From Tissierella pigra (lineage in GTDB: Bacteria > Bacillota > Clostridia > Tissierellales > Tissierellaceae): a stretch of 64,000 nt of DNA. This document shows positions 1-8,403 of the stretch, piece after piece. The DNA is taken from contig NZ_VUNQ01000010.1 of assembly GCF_009695605.1 (NCBI RefSeq), forward strand, positions 31,899 through 95,898, in the 5' to 3' direction. The stretch's first letter is position 1; the number at the start of each line of letters is the position of its first letter. The translations under genes were made by a program, and so were the position numbers. The notes below the pieces were generated by a model. That model was not told where the DNA came from and made no database searches. It worked only from the letters and a program-made list of their open reading frames with translations.

Positions 1-122
1 TGTCCTATACTTTCATCGATTATACCATAAGTACCTATAGGACTAACTTTTCTTTCTATATCTAGTTTTAATTTATTATATGAGTCTAAGCTATTTAACG
101 GATCTATTAAAATGTTTGACAT
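1..122 (-). CDS. mfd: Transcription-repair coupling factor Mfd, N-terminal fragment
   Basis: Only the first 40 codons lie in the window, read leftward from an ATG at 122 with an AGAGGTG ribosome binding site about 6 bases upstream. The fragment begins MSNILIDPLNSLDSYNKLKL, which fits the start of Mfd, the ATP-driven translocase that removes RNA polymerase stalled at DNA lesions and recruits UvrA. The main support is position: mfd directly follows pth in many Firmicutes, and the gap here is only 36 bases. The helicase domains lie outside the window, so the call rests on the start and on synteny. Confidence 0.72.
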   Translation of the reverse strand, partial: MSNILIDPLNSLDSYNKLKLDIERKVSPIGTYGIIDESIG

Positions 123-147
123 TTTTTCACCTCTTAGGTAAATACCT

Positions 148-174
148 CAAGCCCAGGTTTAATCCTGGGCCTTG
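148..174 (-). terminator. Hairpin overlapping the pth stop codon
   Basis: A GC-rich stem (CCCAGG paired with CCTGGG, extended by AAG/CTT with one bulge) has the pth TAA stop in its six-base loop. No T-run follows, so it may slow or process the transcript between pth and mfd rather than end it. Confidence 0.4.
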
Positions 175-755
175 TTTCCTTTATTATTGAATTTATTCAT
201 TGCTTCTTCTATACCATCTTTTATAATAGATTCTACTGATTCTGCTCCAATTAAAATAGATTCCTCAATTAATTTTCTTTCTTCTTTAGAAAATCTACTT
301 AGTACAAAATCTGCTAAATTTTGATTCTCCCTTTTCCTTCCAATTCCTATTTTTATTCTAGGAAAATCATCTTTTTGCAGGTGGTATATTATGGATTTTA
401 ATCCATTATGAGAACCAGCACTTCCTCTTCTCTTTATTCTAACAGCACTGAAGTCAATATCAATATCATCTACTATAACAATAATATTCTCTGGAGGAAT
501 CTTATAAAAACTAGATATTTCTCTGACTGTAATTCCACTATTATTCATATATGTTTGTGGCTTTACAAGTAGAACTTTGGAGCCTCCTATATTTCCTTCC
601 CCATATACAGATTTAAATTTAATTTTATTTATATTAATATGATTTCTTTCTGCCAATATATCTATTGTATCAAATCCTACATTATGTCTTGTATTTGTAT
701 AATCCTTCCCTGGATTACCAAGACCTACTACAACAAACAAAAAATCATCTCCCAT
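159..755 (-). CDS. pth: Peptidyl-tRNA hydrolase
   Basis: Cytosolic esterase that frees tRNA from peptidyl-tRNA dropped by stalled ribosomes. Visible family marks are the N-terminal VVGLGNPG strand with its conserved Asn (residue 14), the catalytic His 24 in TRHNVGF, the DDIDI strand near residue 94 with the Asp that assists the His, and SAGSHNG with the substrate-binding Asn. About 198 residues is normal. A TTG at 767 would add four residues and overlap the end of prs by 8 bases; I prefer the ATG at 755 because GLGNPG normally lies within about 15 residues of the start, although neither start has a clear ribosome binding site. Probably translationally coupled to prs. Confidence 0.95.
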   Translation of the reverse strand: MGDDFLFVVVGLGNPGKDYTNTRHNVGFDTIDILAERNHININKIKFKSVYGEGNIGGSKVLLVKPQTYMNNSGITVREISSFYKIPPENIIVIVDDIDIDFSAVRIKRRGSAGSHNGLKSIIYHLQKDDFPRIKIGIGRKRENQNLADFVLSRFSKEERKLIEESILIGAESVESIIKDGIEEAMNKFNNKGNKAQD

Positions 756-759
756 TATT

Positions 760-1707
760 TTATTCAAATAACTTGCTTACAGACTCATTATCATGAATTC
801 TTCTTATGGCCTCAGCAAATAGTGGAGCAACAGATACTATTTCTATTTTATCTATTTTCTTATCTGATGGAAGAGGTATTGTATCTGTAATAATAAACTT
901 CTCTAATTCTGAATCTCTTATTCTTTCTATGGCAGGACCTGATAGCACTCCATGAGTTGCACATCCATAAACCTTTTTAGCACCAAAGTTTTTAAGCACT
1001 GATGCCGCTTTAGCTATGGTTCCTGCTGTATCTATAATATCATCTACTATGATTACATTTTTTCCATTAATATCTCCTATAACATTCATTACTTCTGATA
1101 CATTTGCCTTAGGTCTTCTTTTTTCAATAATGGCTATAGGTAAATCCAAGTGATTAGCAAAAGCTCTGGCTCTACTTACTCCACCTAAATCTGGAGAAAC
1201 TATTACTGTTTCCTCTTCTATAAAATCTTTGAAGTATTCTGCCAGTATAGGAACACCTGAAAGATGGTCTACTGGAATATCAAAATATCCCTGAATCTGT
1301 GCAGCATGTAAATCCATGCTTATTACTCTATCTGCACCTGCTGTAGTAAATAGATTTGCTACTAGTTTTGCTGTAATTGGCTCTCTAGCCTTAGTTTTTC
1401 TATCTTGTCTAGCATAACCATAATATGGAATTACAGCATTTACTCTTCCTACAGATGCTCTCTTTACTGCATCTATAAGTATTAATGTTTCCATTAAATT
1501 ATCGTTTACAGGAGAACAAGTTGGTTGTATTATAAATACATCTATTCCTCTTACGGTTTCATCAATATTTACATTTATTTCTCCGTCACTAAATTGACTG
1601 ACATCACAAGTACCTAATGGAATACCTAATTCTTTACAAATCTTTTCTGCTAATTCCCTATTTGCATTGCCTGAAAAAACCTTCATGCCACCTCTACCTA
1701 AATTCAT
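760..1707 (-). CDS. prs: Ribose-phosphate pyrophosphokinase (PRPP synthetase)
   Basis: Makes PRPP from ribose 5-phosphate and ATP for purine, pyrimidine, NAD, His and Trp synthesis. At 315 residues it is full length. Recognisable elements are the N-terminal [16 protein letters not shown], the metal and ATP site [19 protein letters not shown] near residue 135, the flexible segment with [14 protein letters not shown], and the PRPP-binding loop [10 protein letters not shown] near residue 222. The ATG at 1707 follows AGGAGG by 9 bases; a second in-frame ATG seven codons in is also possible. It lies 19 bases after glmU, the usual Firmicute order. PRPP made here also feeds the xanthine phosphoribosyltransferase found further along. 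Confidence 0.97.
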   Translation of the reverse strand: MNLGRGGMKVFSGNANRELAEKICKELGIPLGTCDVSQFSDGEINVNIDETVRGIDVFIIQPTCSPVNDNLMETLILIDAVKRASVGRVNAVIPYYGYARQDRKTKAREPITAKLVANLFTTAGADRVISMDLHAAQIQGYFDIPVDHLSGVPILAEYFKDFIEEETVIVSPDLGGVSRARAFANHLDLPIAIIEKRRPKANVSEVMNVIGDINGKNVIIVDDIIDTAGTIAKAASVLKNFGAKKVYGCATHGVLSGPAIERIRDSELEKFIITDTIPLPSDKKIDKIEIVSVAPLFAEAIRRIHDNESVSKLFE

Positions 1708-1726
1708 TTACATATTCCTCCTAAGT

Positions 1727-3112
1727 TTATTTATCTTTTATTAAGTCTTTCTTTTCCACCCAACCTATCTTATTAACTTGTGCTGCCCTTGCTATAGACA
1801 ATGCACCTTCTGGAACTTCTTCTACTATTGTAGAACCTGCTGCCACATATCCCCGTGCTTCAACCTTTACAGGAGCTACTAAATTAGAATTACTTCCAAT
1901 AAAAGAATTATCTCCTACTGTTGTTCTAAACTTTTCTTTTCCATTATAATTTACAAATATAACTCCACAACCAATATTAACATCATGTCCAACATCTGCA
2001 TCTCCTATATATGCTAAATGTCCAGCTTTTGTATTATCCTTAATAACTGAATTTTTCACTTCAACAAAATTACCTATCTTAACATTTTCACCAATATTGC
2101 TATTTGGTCTAAGATGAGCAAAGGGACCTATATGGGTATTTTCTCCAACTTGACTGTCTTCTATAGTTGAAGATTCAATAATTACATTAGAGGATATTAT
2201 ACTATTTACAATTCTAGAATTATTCCTTATAATACAATCTTCTCCTATTTCCGTACTTCCTTCTAAACTCACTCCAGGATAAATAATAGTATCTCTACCT
2301 ATTTTTACAGTATCTTCAATATAAGTGTTAGAAGGGTCTATTATGGTTACACCATTTTCCATATGCCTTTCGTTAATTCTATCTTTCATTATCTTTTCAC
2401 TAAAACTAAGTTGTACTCTAGAATTAACTCCATGAATTTCTGTAGAGTCCTCAATTATATAGGCTCCTACTCTATGCCCTTCTTCTTTTAATATACCTAT
2501 AACATCAGTAATATAGTATTCATTTTGAGCATTATTGTTATCAATCTTACTTAAAGCATATTTTAACAGCTTTCCATCAAAGCAATATATACCTGAATTA
2601 ATCTCTTTTATTTTTTTCTCTTCTTCTGAAGCATCTTTTTGCTCAACAATTTTAAGTATATTTCCTGAGTCCTCTCTTATTATCCTTCCATATCCTGTAG
2701 GTTCCTCAAATATAGCTGTTAGTACAGTAGCTTGGAATCCACTTTTATTATGGTAATTAATCAATTTATTTATAGTTGATTCTGTAATAAGTGGTGTATC
2801 TCCATATAGTATTGTTATTGTACTATTATCATCTATGTGATCTATTGCCTGCATTACAGCATAACCAGTGCCATAAGGAATTCCTTCTCCAATAGGCTGT
2901 GTTTTAAAGATTATAGGTTCTTCTTTAAAATATTCCTTAGTTATATCTCCGCCATAACCCACTACAACTACATTCTTTTCAACATTTGCACCTTTACTAG
3001 CATCTATTACATATTGTAAAATAGGTTTTCCACATACCTTATGTAATACCTTAGGAAGTTTTGATTTCATTCTAGTACCTTCGCCAGCTGCTAATATAAT
3101 AGAAATATTCAT
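1727..3112 (-). CDS. glmU: Bifunctional N-acetylglucosamine-1-phosphate uridyltransferase / glucosamine-1-phosphate acetyltransferase
   Basis: Catalyses the last two steps to UDP-GlcNAc, the precursor of peptidoglycan and teichoic acids. Residues 1-230 form the uridyltransferase, starting with LAAGEGTRMKSKLPKVLHKV, the nucleotide-binding loop, and containing YGDTPLI with the metal-binding Asp near residue 104. Residues 250-455 are the left-handed beta-helix acetyltransferase, seen as repeated hexapeptides with I/V at every sixth place (VKIGRDTIIYPGV, IGNFVEVKNSV, AGHLAYIGDADVG). At 461 residues it is full length. It is separated from spoVG upstream by two hairpins, so it probably has its own promoter, and is cotranscribed with prs. 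Confidence 0.97.
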   Translation of the reverse strand: MNISIILAAGEGTRMKSKLPKVLHKVCGKPILQYVIDASKGANVEKNVVVVGYGGDITKEYFKEEPIIFKTQPIGEGIPYGTGYAVMQAIDHIDDNSTITILYGDTPLITESTINKLINYHNKSGFQATVLTAIFEEPTGYGRIIREDSGNILKIVEQKDASEEEKKIKEINSGIYCFDGKLLKYALSKIDNNNAQNEYYITDVIGILKEEGHRVGAYIIEDSTEIHGVNSRVQLSFSEKIMKDRINERHMENGVTIIDPSNTYIEDTVKIGRDTIIYPGVSLEGSTEIGEDCIIRNNSRIVNSIISSNVIIESSTIEDSQVGENTHIGPFAHLRPNSNIGENVKIGNFVEVKNSVIKDNTKAGHLAYIGDADVGHDVNIGCGVIFVNYNGKEKFRTTVGDNSFIGSNSNLVAPVKVEARGYVAAGSTIVEEVPEGALSIARAAQVNKIGWVEKKDLIKDK

Positions 3113-3295
3113 TTTTTACACCTCGATTTCAATTGTCTATCATTATTATTTTAACCCATTTAAAATATAAGTCTACAAAAAAATATAAAATTTAATATAA
3201 TTTATATTTTTCCTATAAATATAAGGAAGTCTTTTTTTGAAACTATAACAAGTTTTAATTTAAAAATATAAAAAAAGCAGAACATTCCTATCCCT

Positions 3296-3325
3296 TATAA
3301 AAAAGAGCCTCTAACTCTTTTTATA
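3296..3325 (-). terminator. AT-rich hairpin upstream of glmU
   Basis: TATAAAAAAGAG and CTCTTTTTATA can pair around a 7-base loop. It is the second of two hairpins in the 318-base stretch between spoVG and glmU; apart from these and AT-rich sequence that must hold the glmU promoter, I see nothing else in that stretch. Confidence 0.4.
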
Positions 3326-3405
3326 GTAAATAGAAAAATTCTACTTTTTATTTTTCAAATCAATAATTTTCAATTTACTTCAATTAATTTAAACAAAAGT
3401 TACCA

Positions 3406-3430
3406 AAAAGCTTCTATATAGAAGCTTTGG
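3406..3430 (-). terminator. Rho-independent terminator after spoVG
   Basis: Self-complementary AAAGCTTC and GAAGCTTT around TATATA, directly after the spoVG stop. On the minus strand the stem is followed by TTTTTGG, a short T-run. Confidence 0.65.
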
Positions 3431-3694
3431 CTATACTGTAGCTAATGATTTCTCGTATTCTTCAAATATGGCTTCTTGAATTTTCTGTCTAGTATCAGCA
3501 TTTATAGGATGTGCTATATCTCTAAATTCCCCATCTGCCATTTTTCTACTTGGCATAGCAACAAAAAGTCCATTTTGACCTTCTATTATTTTGATGTCAT
3601 GAACTACAAATTCTTCATCAAAAGTTACTGATACTATTGCTTTCATCTTTCCTTCTTCTGTTATTTTCCTTAATCTTACATCTGTGATTTTCAT
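3431..3694 (-). CDS. spoVG: Septation/sporulation regulator SpoVG
   Basis: Small nucleic-acid-binding regulator conserved across Firmicutes, involved in sporulation and septation in Bacillus and in capsule and virulence control in Staphylococcus. The protein begins [19 protein letters not shown] and carries the typical core [24 protein letters not shown]; 87 residues is the usual length of the core family. The gene stands alone between a terminator and the divergent murC, about 280 bases away. The spoVG-glmU-prs neighbourhood is the standard Firmicute one. In Bacillus its promoter is used by sigma-H; I could not identify a convincing sigma-H box here. Confidence 0.96.
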   Translation of the reverse strand: MKITDVRLRKITEEGKMKAIVSVTFDEEFVVHDIKIIEGQNGLFVAMPSRKMADGEFRDIAHPINADTRQKIQEAIFEEYEKSLATV

Positions 3695-3851
3695 TTTGTA
3701 TTTAGCCCCCTTTATTTAAGTCATGAAACTATTGAATATTCTATATATTCTATAAAAGTTTTAAAACTCCTTCTTTTTTTTGAAATTTTTTTTATTTTTT
3801 TACTTTTTTATATGAAATTACCATATACTTTACATAATCTATTAAATTTAT

Positions 3852-3880
3852 GTTTAAATATCTTAGGTTTATGATATAAT
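3852..3880 (+). promoter_or_regulatory. Possible murC promoter
   Basis: A perfect -10 TATAAT lies at 3875-3880, about 100 bases before murC, with only a weak -35 (GTTTAA) 17 bases upstream. Confidence 0.35.
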
Positions 3881-3977
3881 CTATCAGTGACAATTTAATA
3901 ATATTAGAATAAAATAATATTAATATATATAAGAATGGTAATAATACATATATAGTATCTAAATAGGAGGAAATATT

Positions 3978-5381
3978 ATGTTCAATTTTTGTATAGATAG
4001 TAAGGAATATTCAAAAGTTCATTTCATAGGAATAGGTGGTATTTCTATGAGTGGTTTAGCAGAAATTTTATTGAGTGAAGGATATTCTGTAAGTGGCTCA
4101 GATGCTAAAGATAGTCCAATAATTGAAAAACTTAGAGATATGGGAGCCAAAATTTACATAAATCATAACGAAGATAATGTAAATGATGCAGATTTAATAA
4201 TATATACTGACGCCATATCTAAAGATAATGAAGAACTTACAAAGGCTTTCAGCATTGGAGTACCTGTAATAGATAGGGCAACTTTTTTAGGTGCATTAAT
4301 GAAGAATTATAAAAATTCTATTGCAGTATCTGGTACTCATGGAAAAACTACAACCACTAGTATGTTGTCTACTATATTAAATCGTTCAACACTTAATCCT
4401 ACTATTCTTTTAGGAGGACAATTAGATGAAATCAATGGCAATGTAAGACTAGGATCTAAAGATTTTATTCTTACAGAAGCTTGTGAATATAAAGGAAATA
4501 TTTTGAAATATTTTCCCACAATGGCTATTATATTAAATATTGATGCAGACCATTTAGATTTCTTCAAGAATATGGATCACATACTTGATACTTTTGTGCA
4601 ATATGGTGAGAACCTTTCCAGCCATAGTAGATTATTGATAAATGCAGATGATGGAAACGCAAAAAAAGTTATAGAAAAAACAAAAGCCAAGGTAATTACT
4701 TTTGGTAAAAATGGTGATTGGGATTATACTGCAGAAAATATTAACTTTTCTCCAGAAGGGTATCCATCCTATACTCTTAGAATTAAGGGAGAAGGATTAT
4801 ATACTATTCATCTAAATGTAATGGGAGAGCATAATGTATATAATTCTTTGGCCAGTATTGCCGCAGCACATATATATGGTGTGCCTATAGAAGATATTCA
4901 AAATAATATTTCTCTTTATTCTGGAGTTCATAGAAGATTAGAACTAAAAGGATATTTCAACGATATAAAAATAATTGATGATTATGCTCATCATCCAACA
5001 GAAATTAAGGCATCACTAAATGCAATTAAAAAATCTACTCAAGGTAATATATATTGTGTATTTCAACCTCATACATTTACTAGAACAAAACTTTTACTAA
5101 ACAACTTCGCAGAATCATTTACAGATGCAAATAAAGTTATAATTACAGATATTTACGCTGCTAGAGAAAAAGATAATGGACTTATTCATTCTAAAGATTT
5201 AGTAGATGCAATTATTGATAAAGGATCTGATGCCATTTATTTAGGTTCCTTTAATGAAGTAGAAAACTATTTATTAGATAATATAAAAGAGAATGATATT
5301 ATAGTAACTATGGGAGCTGGAAATGTTTATATGGTTGGAGATTCAATAATAAGCCAAAACAAAGAAAAAGAAGCAGTATAG
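3978..5381 (+). CDS. murC: UDP-N-acetylmuramate--L-alanine ligase
   Basis: Adds L-Ala to UDP-MurNAc, the first amino acid of the peptidoglycan stem, using ATP in the cytosol. Domain order is normal for the Mur ligases: an N-terminal nucleotide-binding domain with VHFIGIGGISMSGLAEIL (residues 14-31), the central ATPase with the P-loop SGTHGKTTTTSML near residue 121, then a C-terminal domain including IIDDYAHHPTEI near residue 335 and VFQPHTFTRT. At 467 residues it is full length. The ATG follows AGGAGG by 6 bases. It is a single-gene unit, ended by a strong bidirectional terminator shared with the convergent LCP gene. Confidence 0.97.
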   Translation: MFNFCIDSKEYSKVHFIGIGGISMSGLAEILLSEGYSVSGSDAKDSPIIEKLRDMGAKIYINHNEDNVNDADLIIYTDAISKDNEELTKAFSIGVPVIDRATFLGALMKNYKNSIAVSGTHGKTTTTSMLSTILNRSTLNPTILLGGQLDEINGNVRLGSKDFILTEACEYKGNILKYFPTMAIILNIDADHLDFFKNMDHILDTFVQYGENLSSHSRLLINADDGNAKKVIEKTKAKVITFGKNGDWDYTAENINFSPEGYPSYTLRIKGEGLYTIHLNVMGEHNVYNSLASIAAAHIYGVPIEDIQNNISLYSGVHRRLELKGYFNDIKIIDDYAHHPTEIKASLNAIKKSTQGNIYCVFQPHTFTRTKLLLNNFAESFTDANKVIITDIYAAREKDNGLIHSKDLVDAIIDKGSDAIYLGSFNEVENYLLDNIKENDIIVTMGAGNVYMVGDSIISQNKEKEAV

Positions 5382-5414
5382 AATTGTGAATGTTGAATTC
5401 TAATTTAAGAGATT

Positions 5415-5465
5415 AAAAAAGATTCTGTTTTTTGGTTATTGTAACCAAAAAACAGAATCTTTTTT
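5415..5465. terminator. Bidirectional terminator between murC and the LCP gene
   Basis: A perfect 24-base inverted repeat (AAAAAAGATTCTGTTTTTTG paired with its complement, loop TTG region) gives a T-run on both strands, serving the two convergent genes. Confidence 0.9.
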
Positions 5466-5467
5466 AA

Positions 5468-6463
5468 TTAACGATTATAGTCTACATTATATATTTCTTC
5501 CAATAATTTTCTTGCTTCTTTTTTATCATAAATAAAATAGGATAAAACTTTTTTATTTATTCTCCTAAACTCTGGTTTGCCAGGTAATGTTATCATCTCA
5601 AAATCTTCCTTTGTCATTCCTATGGCTTTTCTTCCCCAAGATAAAGAGTCCACCAAACTTATATCTGTTTTAACATGTTTAAATCCCTTTGTAATCACCG
5701 TAAGCATATTATCTGAAGCTTTACTTATAAAAGAACTCATAAACTCTTGTTGAGCCTTTATTCTTCCCAAATCGCCATCTCTATATCCCCCTTTATTGTT
5801 ATTTCCTTTTCTATACCTTAGAAATTCCAATGATTTCTTTCCATCTAGTATCTGATTTCCTGGTTGTATATCAATTTCCAAGGGTGGTTTTCCTGTAGGG
5901 TCTTTATACTTCATATGAATAGGTACATTGACCTCTACTCCACCTAAACTATCAACTATTTTTTCCACACCTTCATAATCAAGCATAACATAATGATGTA
6001 TTGGTACGTTATCTAAAATATAAGATACAGTCTTTTTAACTCCAGTTACACCATGTTTTTCATATATACTATTTATTTTTCTTTGTTCTGCTGTATTATA
6101 TCCTTTTCTATGAATATAAGTATCTCTTGGTATATTCATTAAATTCATTTTTTTAGTATCTGGACAAAAAGAGGCGAAAATAATAGTATCTGTTCTAACA
6201 TCTTCTAGTCCCATTACTAAAAAATTTATTCTGTTACTTTTTTCTACTGCTTCCTTTAAAGTGGAATAAACTTCTGGTTCCTTTGGTTCCGTCTCTAGCT
6301 TTTCCATAATCTTTTTGCTTATATCTAATTGTTCTTTCATGGAATTATCTATATTGGTTTCAAGTTTAATATCTTTTTCTTTTACATAGGAATAAGAACC
6401 AATGGATATTGCCATTAAAAAACATATAAAAGATAGAATAAAAACCTTTGAAAAAGTTCTCAT
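5468..6463 (-). CDS. LytR-CpsA-Psr (LCP) family cell-envelope phosphotransferase
   Basis: LCP enzymes transfer teichoic acids or other glycopolymers from undecaprenyl carriers to peptidoglycan on the outer membrane face. One N-terminal membrane helix (residues 7-25) acts as anchor. The LCP domain runs from about residue 75, with the conserved RTDTIIFAS (the Arg and Asp that bind pyrophosphate and Mg), MNIPRDTYIHRKG, the KINSIYEKHG segment, and FLRYRKGNNNKGGYRDGDLGRIKAQQEF containing the expected Arg residues. At 331 residues it is typical of a one-domain LCP. Transcribed alone. Which glycopolymer it attaches cannot be told. Confidence 0.9.
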   Translation of the reverse strand: MRTFSKVFILSFICFLMAISIGSYSYVKEKDIKLETNIDNSMKEQLDISKKIMEKLETEPKEPEVYSTLKEAVEKSNRINFLVMGLEDVRTDTIIFASFCPDTKKMNLMNIPRDTYIHRKGYNTAEQRKINSIYEKHGVTGVKKTVSYILDNVPIHHYVMLDYEGVEKIVDSLGGVEVNVPIHMKYKDPTGKPPLEIDIQPGNQILDGKKSLEFLRYRKGNNNKGGYRDGDLGRIKAQQEFMSSFISKASDNMLTVITKGFKHVKTDISLVDSLSWGRKAIGMTKEDFEMITLPGKPEFRRINKKVLSYFIYDKKEARKLLEEIYNVDYNR

Positions 6464-6540
6464 ATAATGCCACCTTTCTAATGTGGATTCTTATTAGTAT
6501 ATTGTAACCAAAAAAAATAATTTTAAATTTAAAATTACAG

Positions 6541-6576
6541 AAAAAAATACCCTTCAGTAAACTGAAGAGTATTTTA
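6541..6576 (-). terminator. Rho-independent terminator after hbd
   Basis: On the minus strand an 11-bp stem (ATACTCTTCAG with CTGAAGGGTAT, loop TTTA) is followed by seven T residues. Confidence 0.88.
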
Positions 6577-6597
6577 AAATTAATATTCTATTTAAAA

Positions 6598-7446
6598 TTA
6601 ATATTCAAAGAAACCTTTTTTAGTTTTTCTTCCTAACAAGCCACCTCTAACCATTTTTCTTAGTAGTGGATGTGCTCTATATTTAGGATCTCCAAACTCC
6701 TCATATAAAACATCCATTATTGCTAAACAAACATCAAGACCTACTAAATCCCCTAAAGCTAAAGGTCCCATTGGATGATTTGCACCTAATTTCATAGCTT
6801 CATCTATATCCTCTGCAGTAGCTACTCCATCGGCTAAAATACCTACAGCCTCATTTATCATAGGAATAAGTATTCTATTTACTACAAAACCTGGTGCTTC
6901 TTCTACTTCCACTGGAGTTTTTCCTAGTTCTTTAGATAATTCTATAATTATATTTTTTGTTTCTTCTGAAGTAGCAATTCCTTTTATAACCTCAACTAAT
7001 TTCATCATTGGAACTGGATTAAAAAAGTGCATTCCTATAACTTTATCTGGTCTATTAGTTGAGTTAGCAATTTCAGTAATTGATAAAGAAGATGTATTGG
7101 TAGCAAGGATTGTATCTTCCTTACATAACTTATCTAGTCTACCAAATATCTCTTTTTTCAGTTCCATATCTTCAGATATGGCTTCAATAACTAAGTCGCA
7201 GTCCTTTAAGTCTTCATAGGAGGTAGTTATGGAAATATTGTTTAATATATTTTCCATGTTTTCTTTTGTAATCTTTTCTTTTTCTACTAGTCTATTTAAT
7301 CCTTTCTCTATAGACTTGATGCTTCCTCTTGGATTTTCCTCATCTATGGCTCTAACCCACATAGTTACATTGTAATCCTTCTGAGCAAAAATTTGTACAA
7401 TTCCACAAGCCATAGTTCCTCTACCTAAAATACCTATATTTTTCAT
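6598..7446 (-). CDS. hbd: 3-hydroxybutyryl-CoA dehydrogenase
   Basis: NAD(P)-dependent interconversion of acetoacetyl-CoA and 3-hydroxybutyryl-CoA, or more generally short 3-hydroxyacyl-CoA. The Rossmann fingerprint is [12 protein letters not shown] at residues 5-16, the catalytic His sits in [11 protein letters not shown] near residue 137, and the C-terminal domain has [16 protein letters not shown] and ends KKGFFEY as in the family. Length 282 is standard. It lies 15 bases downstream of a crotonase gene, so both form a two-gene operon for the dehydratase and dehydrogenase steps of butyryl-CoA formation or fatty acid oxidation. No thiolase, butyryl-CoA dehydrogenase or Etf genes adjoin. Confidence 0.92.
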   Translation of the reverse strand: MKNIGILGRGTMACGIVQIFAQKDYNVTMWVRAIDEENPRGSIKSIEKGLNRLVEKEKITKENMENILNNISITTSYEDLKDCDLVIEAISEDMELKKEIFGRLDKLCKEDTILATNTSSLSITEIANSTNRPDKVIGMHFFNPVPMMKLVEVIKGIATSEETKNIIIELSKELGKTPVEVEEAPGFVVNRILIPMINEAVGILADGVATAEDIDEAMKLGANHPMGPLALGDLVGLDVCLAIMDVLYEEFGDPKYRAHPLLRKMVRGGLLGRKTKKGFFEY

Positions 7447-7461
7447 AAAGCACCTCCGAAA

Positions 7462-8241
7462 TTATTTTAATTTATAATTAGGTATACGTTTTTCTAAAAA
7501 AGCCCTCATACCTTCTTTTTGGTCTTCTGTGGAAAAACATAAACCAAATAAATCCTTTTCTATGACCATTCCAGTAGATAAATCTGTTTCTATTCCTCTA
7601 TTTATTGCAGTTTTAGCATATCTTACAGCAACCTGTCCTTTAGATATAATTTTACTTGCCATTTCCATAGCTGAATTCATTAGATCTTCTGATGCTACTA
7701 CCTTATTAACTAATCCAATTCTAGCCGCTTCTTCTGCACCAATTATGTCACAAGTAAATATAAGTTCTTTTGCCCTGCCTATTCCAACTAATCTAGCTAA
7801 TCTTTGTGTGCCAGCAAATCCTGGAATAATTCCAAGTCCTACTTCTGGTTGTCCAAACTTAGCTTTTTCGGAAGCTATTCTTATATCACAACACATAGAA
7901 AGTTCACAGCCACCGCCTAATGCAAATCCATTTACTGCGGCAATTACTGGCTTTTCCATTAACTCTATCTTCCTGAATACAGATAATCCCTTTTCAGCAA
8001 ATTTTCTAGCTTCCATAGAGTTCATATCCTTCATTTCCCCTATATCTGCTCCAGCTACAAAAGACCTACCCTCACCAGTTAGTATAAGTATATAAATATT
8101 TTCATCATTATTAATTATGTCTATTGCTTCATTTAATTCATCTAATACTGCTTCATTCAAAGCATTTAATGCCTCGGGTCTATTGATTGATAAAATTCCA
8201 ATGTTTCCTTCTCTCTTAAATAATAGACTTTTCCAATTCAA
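7462..8241 (-). CDS. crt: Enoyl-CoA hydratase/crotonase
   Basis: Hydrates short trans-2-enoyl-CoA such as crotonyl-CoA to the 3-hydroxy form. The crotonase fold marks are ALNALNEAVL at residue 24, the oxyanion-hole segment GRSFVAGADIGEM, and GFALGGGCELSMCCDIRIA with the first catalytic Glu, followed by FGQPEVGLGIIPGFAGTQRLAR with the second Glu. Length 259 is standard. First gene of the pair with hbd. The substrate chain length is inferred from that pairing. Confidence 0.92.
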   Translation of the reverse strand: MNWKSLLFKREGNIGILSINRPEALNALNEAVLDELNEAIDIINNDENIYILILTGEGRSFVAGADIGEMKDMNSMEARKFAEKGLSVFRKIELMEKPVIAAVNGFALGGGCELSMCCDIRIASEKAKFGQPEVGLGIIPGFAGTQRLARLVGIGRAKELIFTCDIIGAEEAARIGLVNKVVASEDLMNSAMEMASKIISKGQVAVRYAKTAINRGIETDLSTGMVIEKDLFGLCFSTEDQKEGMRAFLEKRIPNYKLK

Positions 8242-8362
8242 ACCTATCCCCCCTTAGTAAATTCACGGCTATTATTGTCAATATCATATCAAACTCTTTT
8301 TTATAAATCAACACCTTTTATATATTATGTAGGTACTAGTTCTATTAATACATCATTAAATA

Positions 8363-8395
8363 ACAAAAGACCAAATAGCCAAAGCTATTCAGTCT
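8363..8395 (-). terminator. Terminator after the PAS-phosphatase gene
   Basis: AGAC-TG-AATAGC pairs with GCTATT-TG-GTCT on the minus strand and runs into TTTTG. Confidence 0.7.
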
Positions 8396-8403
8396 ATTAT
8401 TAT

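Noticed and set aside
2857..2874. Sigma-54-like TGGCAC...ATGCT on the minus strand
   Set aside because: It lies inside the glmU coding sequence, the -12 element is imperfect, and no gene starts downstream in a suitable place.
7529..8095. Plus-strand open frame opposite the crotonase gene
   Set aside because: A shadow frame of a well-supported enzyme gene, without ribosome binding site or recognisable protein features.
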